Assembly: GCA_012514915.1 (NCBI GenBank)
Contig: JAAYZJ010000144.1
Location: 1 to 7,348 of the forward strand
DNA: 7,348 nucleotides
Source: Lentisphaerota bacterium
GTDB taxonomy: Bacteria; Verrucomicrobiota; Kiritimatiellia; RFP12; JAAYLN01
Direction: 5' to 3'
The notes under the pieces were generated by a model. The model saw only the letters and a program-made list of their open reading frames with translations. It had not been told where the DNA came from and did no database searches. A program made the translations under genes and the position numbers. Positions 1-4,632 of the stretch are shown piece after piece (positions within the stretch are counted from its first letter, which is position 1; each line of letters begins with the position of its first letter).

Positions 1-12
1 GGATTTGCTCAC

Positions 13-525
13 GTGAAATGCGAACTTTGCCAGAATGCGGAATCGGAAACCGCCATCAAGATGACGGTCGACGGCGAATCGCGCGACCTGTTCGTCTGCC
101 GGAACTGCGCCTCGCGGCAAGCCCGGGCCGACGCCGCCCCGGCCGGGGTGCTGGTCGAAATCCTGTTCCGCACGGCGTTTCCACCGGACGACGGCGCGGC
201 GCCTGCCCCCCCGACCGCTTCCCATGCCTGCCCCTCCTGCGGCATGACGCACCGCGAGTTCCGCAAGCGTTCCTGGCTGGGGTGCGCGGGCTGCTACGAT
301 CATTTCGCGCAGGCGCTGGCCCCGCTTTTGCGCGACATGCATCGCGGGGCGCGCCATGTCGGCAAGGTTCCGCGGCGCGCGCTGGCCGCGGCCAGGCGCG
401 AGCAACTCGAGACCGAGCTGTCGCAGGCGGTGGCCCATCAGCAGTATGAGCAGGCGGCCCGCTTGCGCGACGCCATCGCCCGGCTGGTTCCGGACGAGAC
501 CTCCCCCGGGGAGCCCCATGCGTAA
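13..525 (+). CDS. mcsA: McsA: zinc-binding, UVR-domain activator of protein-arginine kinase McsB
   Basis: Predicted 170-residue McsA. In Firmicutes McsA binds and stimulates the arginine kinase McsB and acts as an adaptor in Clp quality control; that role is transferred by family and context. Seen in the sequence: two treble-clef-like cysteine clusters, C3/C6 with C29/C32 and C73/C76 with C91/C94, then a charged helical UVR motif at about residues 128-159 (REQLETELSQAV, then YEQAARLRDAI), the same motif found in UvrB/UvrC and in ClpC. Length is close to the usual 170-185 residues. The start is GTG at 13; it puts the first CxxC at residue 3, as is usual for McsA. Only 12 bases precede it, so an upstream in-frame start cannot be excluded, although GGA at 1-3 could be part of a ribosome site. 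The end overlaps mcsB by 8 bases, which indicates an operon with translational coupling. Residues 38-70, rich in Ala and Pro, look like a linker. Confidence 0.9.
   Translation: MKCELCQNAESETAIKMTVDGESRDLFVCRNCASRQARADAAPAGVLVEILFRTAFPPDDGAAPAPPTASHACPSCGMTHREFRKRSWLGCAGCYDHFAQALAPLLRDMHRGARHVGKVPRRALAAARREQLETELSQAVAHQQYEQAARLRDAIARLVPDETSPGEPHA
508..513 (+). promoter_or_regulatory. Shine-Dalgarno site of mcsB inside mcsA
   Basis: GGGGAG lies four bases before ATG 518 and within the last codons of mcsA. It supports ATG 518 over the longer open frame that begins at 356, and fits coupling of mcsB translation to mcsA. The spacing is a little short, so this is a moderate call. Confidence 0.5.
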
Positions 526-1585
526 GCTGCTCCAGCAACGGCGCCGGGGGGCCGCGCGGGTCGCTCCGGGCGAGGCCATCGCCCTGAGCTGCCGCATCCG
601 CCTGGCCCGCAACATCGAGGGGCTCCGTTTTCACGACTGGAACGACGAAGCGGGGCACATGGCCGTGGTGGACCGCCTGGTCGAGGCCATACGCGGCACG
701 GGATGCCTGCCGATCGCCCGGCTGATCGGCGGGCGCGACGCCCCGGCCGACGCCGAGGAATGGAGCCTGCTGCACGAGGCGCACCTCGTCAGCAAGGATT
801 TGCTCGACCGCGGACGGGGGGGCGCGCTGATTCAGAGTACGGATCCCGGCGTCAGCATCATGTTGAACGAGGAGGACCACCTGCGCATCCAGGTGATCCG
901 CCCGGGGATGGATCTGCGTGCGGCGTGGGCCGTCGCCGACCAGCTCGACACGCGGCTCGAGGCCGTGCTGCCCTACGCCTTCTCGCCCCGCCTCGGCTAC
1001 CTGACGGCCTGCCCCAGCAATGTGGGCACCGGCCTGCGCGCCAGTGTGATGGTCCACCTCCTCGGCCTGCGTCTGAGCGAGGATCTCGAGGCCGTGCTGC
1101 GCGCCCTGGACGCGCTGCACGTGACGGTGCGCGGCGTCTACGGCGAGGGCACCGAGGCGGCCGGGCATCTGTTCCAGATTTCCAACCAGGGCACCCTGGG
1201 CCAGCGCGAACACGAAGTGGTCGACACGCTGCTTCAGCAGGTGGAGGAGGTGATCCGCCAGGAGCAGGCCGCCCGCCTGCGCCTGATGCGGGATTCCCCC
1301 GTCCTGCTGCAGGACTGCGTGGCGCGCGCCCTCGCCCTGCTGCAGCATGCACGCATGATCCCGTCCGACGAATCGATGGACTACCTATCCGCCCTCCGCC
1401 TCGGCGTGCAGACGGGCATGTTGAATAACCTGACCATCCGTCGCATCGACGAGCTGATGATCGCCACCCAGCCCGCCCACCTGCTGGCCACGCTTCACGA
1501 GACTGCGGCGGAGTCCGGCCAGCGTGACGCCCTGCGGGCCGCCTGGCTGAGCGAGAAACTCGCCCCCGTATCCCTGTCTGTCTAA
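518..1585 (+). CDS. mcsB: McsB: protein-arginine kinase (phosphagen-kinase fold)
   Basis: Predicted 355-residue cytosolic kinase that transfers phosphate from ATP to arginine side chains of proteins, marking them for ClpCP. Visible family motifs: the nucleotide-binding arginine stretch SCRIRLARN (24-32), the catalytic acidic loop NEEDHLRIQ (117-125), TACPSNVGTGLRAS (163-176) with the active-site cysteine at 165, and RGVYGEGTEA...FQISNQGTLG (205-228). The C-terminal part holds RDALRA (336-341), matching the RDxxRA phosphoarginine-sensing motif that separates McsB from creatine and arginine kinases. The N-terminal substrate domain of metazoan phosphagen kinases is absent, as expected for McsB. 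The reading frame is open upstream to 356, but ATG 518 is chosen because it gives the family length (about 350-365), is preceded by GGGGAG, and overlaps the mcsA stop by 8 bases in the usual operon style. clpC follows 20 bases later. Confidence 0.94.
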   Translation: MRKLLQQRRRGAARVAPGEAIALSCRIRLARNIEGLRFHDWNDEAGHMAVVDRLVEAIRGTGCLPIARLIGGRDAPADAEEWSLLHEAHLVSKDLLDRGRGGALIQSTDPGVSIMLNEEDHLRIQVIRPGMDLRAAWAVADQLDTRLEAVLPYAFSPRLGYLTACPSNVGTGLRASVMVHLLGLRLSEDLEAVLRALDALHVTVRGVYGEGTEAAGHLFQISNQGTLGQREHEVVDTLLQQVEEVIRQEQAARLRLMRDSPVLLQDCVARALALLQHARMIPSDESMDYLSALRLGVQTGMLNNLTIRRIDELMIATQPAHLLATLHETAAESGQRDALRAAWLSEKLAPVSLSV

Positions 1586-1605
1586 CCCCCCCGGGTTTTC
1601 AAACC

Positions 1606-4245
1606 ATGCAAAATCTCACGCCACGCGCCCAGCAGGCCATCCGGCTAGCCGCCAAGGAAGCCGAACGTTTCAACCACCCCTATATCGGCACCGAGCACCT
1701 GCTCCTCGGGCTCGTCGCCCTGGGCGAGGGCGTGGCGGTCGAGGTTCTGGAGGGGATGGGGCTGTCGCTGGACGACATCCGCCTGGCCGTCGAGAAAGTG
1801 GTCGGACATGGCGAGGGGCAAACCCAGGTCGCTGGCGCGCGGGCCTACACGCCGCGGACCAAGAAGGTGTTCCAGCTCGCCCTGGCCGAAGCGCACGCCA
1901 TGCAACAGGAACTGGTCGGCACCGAGCACCTGCTGCTCGCGCTGCTGCGCGAGGCCGAGGGGGTGGCCGCCCAGGTGCTGCTCGGGTTGAACATCAGCCT
2001 GGAAGACGCGCAGGAGGCCGTCCGGAAGTTTCTCTTCGATAATTTCGACGACGACGAGGCCGGTGTGCCGGACGACGACGACGCGGCGATGGGAACGGCC
2101 GACGAGCCGCCCTCCCCCGAGGCCGGTCCGGCCGGCGGCGCGCCGGAGCCCCGGCGCGCCAAGGCGCCGGGGAACACCCCGGCCCTGACCGCCTTCGGCC
2201 GCGATCTCGTCGAGCTGGCCAGGCGGAATGTGCTCGACCCGGTCATCGGCCGCCAGGCGGAACTCGAACGGGTCGTCCAGATTCTCTGCCGGCGCACGAA
2301 GAACAACGCGGTCCTGCTGGGCGAGGCCGGCGTCGGCAAGACCGCCGTGGTGGAGGGGCTGGCCCAGGCGATCGCCCAGGGCGACGTCCCCGAGCGGCTG
2401 CGCGACCGTCGCGTCGTCGCCCTCGACATGGCCCTGCTGGTGGCCGGAACCAAGTACCGTGGCCAGTTCGAGGAACGGATCAAGGCCATTATGGAGGAGG
2501 TTCGGCGCTGCGGCAACATCATCCTCTTTCTCGACGAGCTGCACACCATCGTCGGGGCGGGCAGCGCCGAGGGGACCATGGATGCCGCCAACATCATTAA
2601 GCCGGCGCTGGCGCGGGGCGAACTGCAGTGCGTGGGGGCCACCACGCTGACCGAATACCGCAAGTACATCGAGAAGGACGCCGCGCTGGAGCGGCGCTTC
2701 CAGACGGTTCAGATCGAGGAGCCGGAGGTCGACGAGGCGATCCGCATCCTGCACGGCATCAGCGACCGCTACGCCAAGCACCACGGCGTCGTGTACACGG
2801 ACGGCGCGATCGAGGCGGCGGTCCGCCTGACGGCCCGTTACCAGCCGGGGCGCTACCTGCCCGACAAGGCGATCGATGCGATGGACGAGGCGGGCGCGCG
2901 CGCCCGCATCCGCAGCAGCATCCGCCCCCCCGACATCCGCCAGCAGGAGGCGCGCATCCGCGAGCTCGCCCGGCTGAAGGAAGAGGCCATCCGCGGGCAG
3001 CGTTTCGAGCAGGCGGCCCAGCACCGGGACGAGGAGCGGAAGGCCCGGGAGTCGCTCGACGCCTTTGTCAAGAACTGGCGGCAGGAGAACAGCGCGAAGC
3101 CCCTGACGGTCACGTCGGAAGACATCGCCGCAACCGTGGCGCACATCGCCGGCGTGCCGCTCGAACGGATGAGCCAGAACGAACTGGCCCGCCTGCTCGA
3201 CCTGGAGCAGGAGCTCGGTCGCGCGGTGGTCGGCCAGCCCGTGGCCATCCAAGCGGTGGCGCGGGCGCTGCGCCGCTCGCGGGCCAACCTCAAGGATCCA
3301 CGGCGTCCAATCGGCTCGTTTCTCTTCCTCGGGCCGACCGGGGTTGGCAAGACCCTGCTGGCCAAGGTCTTGTCGGCGCGCATGTTCGGCGACGCGAAGG
3401 CGCTGATCCAGATCGACATGTCGGAATACATGGAAAAGTTCACCTCCTCGCGCCTGATCGGCTCCCCGCCCGGCTACGTGGGCCACGACGAGGGTGGGCA
3501 GTTGACGGAGCGCGTGCGGCGACGCCCCTACAGCGTGGTGCTCTTCGACGAGGTCGAGAAGGCCCATCCCGACGTCATGCACATGATGCTGCAGATCCTC
3601 GAGGAGGGGCGGCTCACCGATTCGCTGGGACGACAGGTGGACTTCCGCAACACCGTCGTGATCCTGACCTCCAACCTGGGCTTCGACTTCAACCGGCGCG
3701 GACGGGGCCTGGGCTTCGCCTCCGACGAGGCGCAACAGGACTACACCCGTCTGAAGAACCAGTTGATGAACGAGGCGCGCCTGGCCTTCAAGCCCGAGCT
3801 CCTCAACCGCTTCGACGACATTATCGTGTTCAAGCAACTGGAGCGGCCCGATATCGAGCAGATCGTGGCGATCGAGATCGGGCAGGTGACCGCACGCCTG
3901 GAAAGCCGCGGCATCACCGTCTCGCTCGATCCCGCCGCTCTGGCGTTCCTGATCGACAAGGGGTACGCGCCGGAACTGGGGGCGCGCCCCCTGCGCCGCG
4001 CGATCGAGCAGCATCTCGAGGACCCGCTGGCCGAGGCGCTGCTGCATGGCGCCATCGCCGACAACCACGCGCTGCTGGTCACGGTGGACGGCGACAAACT
4101 GGTCTTCCGCGCCGCCACCGAGCCGGCCGCTGCGGAGGCGCCTCCCCCTCCGGCGGAGGCCGTTGCCGAGCCATCATCCGAGCCGCCGTCCGAGCCCGAA
4201 CCGCCACCCACGAAGCGCCGGACGCGTTCCAAAAAGAGCGAGTAG
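1606..4245 (+). CDS. clpC: ClpC: AAA+ unfoldase of the ClpCP protease
   Basis: Predicted 879-residue Hsp100 ATPase that unfolds tagged proteins and threads them into ClpP. Domains in order: two Clp_N repeats (about 1-68 and 80-145), each with a GTEH motif (E30 and E107) equivalent to the phosphoarginine-pocket glutamates E32 and E106 of Bacillus ClpC; an acidic, Pro/Ala-rich linker (146-190); first AAA+ domain with Walker A GEAGVGKT (239-246) and Walker B ILFLDE (306-311); a short UVR-type coiled middle domain (about 445-490, with F467 in RFEQAAQHRDEE), typical of ClpC and shorter than that of ClpB; second AAA+ domain with GPTGVGKT (576-583), VVLFDE (644-649) and sensor-2 GARPLRR (792-798). 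The LGF tripeptide at 702-704 matches the ClpP-docking loop. The protein is longer than the usual ~810 residues because of the linker and a tail after about 836, rich in Pro, Glu and Ala and ending in KRRTRSKKSE. The start at 1606 aligns with family N-termini but has no convincing Shine-Dalgarno, so it is probably coupled to mcsB 20 bases upstream. Confidence 0.96.
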   Translation: MQNLTPRAQQAIRLAAKEAERFNHPYIGTEHLLLGLVALGEGVAVEVLEGMGLSLDDIRLAVEKVVGHGEGQTQVAGARAYTPRTKKVFQLALAEAHAMQQELVGTEHLLLALLREAEGVAAQVLLGLNISLEDAQEAVRKFLFDNFDDDEAGVPDDDDAAMGTADEPPSPEAGPAGGAPEPRRAKAPGNTPALTAFGRDLVELARRNVLDPVIGRQAELERVVQILCRRTKNNAVLLGEAGVGKTAVVEGLAQAIAQGDVPERLRDRRVVALDMALLVAGTKYRGQFEERIKAIMEEVRRCGNIILFLDELHTIVGAGSAEGTMDAANIIKPALARGELQCVGATTLTEYRKYIEKDAALERRFQTVQIEEPEVDEAIRILHGISDRYAKHHGVVYTDGAIEAAVRLTARYQPGRYLPDKAIDAMDEAGARARIRSSIRPPDIRQQEARIRELARLKEEAIRGQRFEQAAQHRDEERKARESLDAFVKNWRQENSAKPLTVTSEDIAATVAHIAGVPLERMSQNELARLLDLEQELGRAVVGQPVAIQAVARALRRSRANLKDPRRPIGSFLFLGPTGVGKTLLAKVLSARMFGDAKALIQIDMSEYMEKFTSSRLIGSPPGYVGHDEGGQLTERVRRRPYSVVLFDEVEKAHPDVMHMMLQILEEGRLTDSLGRQVDFRNTVVILTSNLGFDFNRRGRGLGFASDEAQQDYTRLKNQLMNEARLAFKPELLNRFDDIIVFKQLERPDIEQIVAIEIGQVTARLESRGITVSLDPAALAFLIDKGYAPELGARPLRRAIEQHLEDPLAEALLHGAIADNHALLVTVDGDKLVFRAATEPAAAEAPPPPAEAVAEPSSEPPSEPEPPPTKRRTRSKKSE

Positions 4246-4271
4246 CGCCTGGGTATCGGTTGGAAGCTGTG

Positions 4272-4304
4272 AAAAAAAGGGGGTGCGGTTGTCGCCGCGC
4301 CCCC
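4272..4304 (-). terminator. Intrinsic terminator, minus-strand orientation
   Basis: On the - strand a 10-bp GC stem (arms 4295-4304 and 4279-4288, one G-U-type mismatch at 4284, six-base loop 4289-4294) is followed directly by seven T (4278-4272). This is the classic intrinsic terminator layout for transcription coming from the glgP side. It lies about 330 bases past the glgP stop and only 27 bases past the clpC stop, so it also protects clpC from antisense read-through. On the + strand the stem has no T-run after it and would work poorly for clpC. Confidence 0.72.
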
Positions 4305-4340
4305 CAGTGGTCAAGAATACGCCGTTTTCCTTGCGTTTTG

Positions 4341-4370
4341 GAGGGTCGGGCTCCGTCCCGACCGTCGGCA
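4341..4370. repeat. Dispersed-type palindromic repeat (GGTCGGG-CTCCGT-CCCGACC)
   Basis: This short GC palindrome with flanks reads LEGRAPSRP in one + frame and DGRDGARPSK on the other strand. From memory such strings recur in spurious protein predictions from Kiritimatiellota, Lentisphaerota and related genomes, so I infer a dispersed intergenic repeat. Only one copy lies in this window, so the repeat status cannot be shown from the sequence alone. Confidence 0.45.
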
Positions 4371-4386
4371 GGCACGTATTTTTTTT
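4344..4386 (+). terminator. Possible clpC terminator: hairpin followed at a distance by T8
   Basis: A perfect 7-bp stem (GGTCGGG 4344-4350, CCCGACC 4357-4363, loop CTCCGT) is followed 15 bases later by eight T (4379-4386). It is correctly oriented and about 100 bases past the clpC stop. The gap between stem and T-run is longer than in textbook terminators, so function is uncertain. The same hairpin looks like a dispersed repeat (see the next entry). Confidence 0.35.
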
Positions 4387-4390
4387 GACT

Positions 4391-4408
4391 GCGCGCGACT
4401 CCGCGCGC
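4391..4408. repeat. Palindrome GCGCGCG-ACTC-CGCGCGC
   Basis: A perfect 7-bp inverted repeat with a four-base loop (4398-4401). It begins five bases after the T8 run and lies eight bases before the next palindrome, as part of a stack of hairpins in the clpC/glgP spacer. Confidence 0.7.
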
Positions 4409-4415
4409 TTTCTCT

Positions 4416-4433
4416 CGCGGAGCCTGCTCCGCG
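4416..4433. repeat. Palindrome CGCGGAG-CCTG-CTCCGCG
   Basis: A perfect 7-bp inverted repeat, extendable by one pair to a two-base loop. Its loop CCTG is also the loop of the GC hairpin at 4485-4500, on the opposite strand reading, suggesting that both are copies of one element. Confidence 0.7.
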
Positions 4434-4478
4434 GGTGACGTCCCTTCGTGCTGCCCCATCGCCCCGTACCCGAACTGG

Positions 4479-4523
4479 TTTTGACCGCCGCAGGCGGCGG
4501 GAAGCGCGCGCGGGCAGTCAAAA
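4479..4523. repeat. Nested palindrome TTTTGAC...GTCAAAA with inner CCGCCG/CGGCGG stem
   Basis: The outer arms TTTTGAC (4479-4485) and GTCAAAA (4517-4523) are perfect complements. The inner arms CCGCCG (4485-4490) and CGGCGG (4495-4500) enclose loop CAGG. The asymmetric remainder (4501-4516) is alternating CG. The outer right arm is shared with the 11-mer that bounds the larger inverted repeat. Confidence 0.6.
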
Positions 4524-4525
4524 AG

Positions 4526-4606
4526 GCGCGCTGGGAGACGTTTAAGCTGGTCGTTTAAATGTGCCGTTGAAGAAGGGGTTTAAGAGGGCGATTAAGACCA
4601 GCGCGC
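4526..4606 (-). repeat. Long-loop inverted repeat ending in T5 on the glgP strand
   Basis: Arms GCGCGCTGG (4526-4534) and CCAGCGCGC (4598-4606) are perfect 9-bp complements. On the - strand the second arm runs into TTTTT within two bases, so it resembles a terminator about 25 bases past the glgP stop, but with a 63-base loop. An alternative internal pairing exists: GCTGGTC (4546-4552) with GACCAGC (4596-4602), which competes for the same bases. The loop holds the TTAAAC-type array. Confidence 0.55.
4540..4601. repeat. Five-unit 12-13 base periodic array of GTTTAA (TTAAAC)
   Basis: GTTTAA at 4540, GTTTAA at 4553, GTTGAA at 4566, GTTTAA at 4578 and GATTAA at 4590 are spaced 13, 13, 12 and 12 bases. 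The six or seven bases between them are unrelated to each other. The motif is A/T-rich in an otherwise very GC-rich neighbourhood. On the - strand each unit ends in TTAAAC or a one-base variant. No coding explanation was found. Confidence 0.65.
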
Positions 4607-4632
4607 GCAGGCAAATGCCCTTCCGCGTCCGC

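Larger units (their letters stand above)
4382..4524. repeat. Large inverted repeat bounded by TTTTTGACTGC
   Basis: The 11-mer TTTTTGACTGC occurs at 4382-4392 on + and again, exactly inverted, at 4514-4524 (GCAGTCAAAAA). Past the 11-mer, each copy continues inward with a CG-alternating tract, GCGCGCTT, and a GC hairpin with loop CCTG (4416-4433 on +, 4500-4485 on -). The block therefore looks like two diverged copies of one element facing each other across about 50 bases of plain sequence (4434-4478). Confidence 0.6.

Noticed and set aside
356..517. Upstream extension of mcsB to 356
   Set aside because: It would add 54 residues lying within mcsA in another frame, Arg/Pro-rich and unlike McsB; ATG 518 gives the family length and has a ribosome site.
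56..1348. 430-codon open frame antisense to mcsA/mcsB
   Set aside because: It spans both genes and their overlap, has low-complexity Arg/Ala/Pro composition, and no family resemblance.
1645..4068. Long open frame of 807 codons antisense to clpC
   Set aside because: It exactly shadows clpC, has no recognisable motif, and such antisense frames are expected when GC-rich codons remove stop codons from the opposite strand.
2628..4388. 586-codon + frame overlapping clpC and running into the spacer
   Set aside because: Arg/Gly/Pro-rich shadow of clpC in another frame; its end is the translated palindromic repeat (LEGRAPSRP).
4046..4521. Several short frames across the clpC tail and spacer on both strands
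   Set aside because: They read through palindromic repeats, have no ribosome site, and show no protein-like composition.
4540..4606. CRISPR-like or tandem repeat array
   Set aside because: Units are only 12-13 bases with a 6-base conserved core, far too short for CRISPR repeats and spacers, and the spacers are not duplicated.
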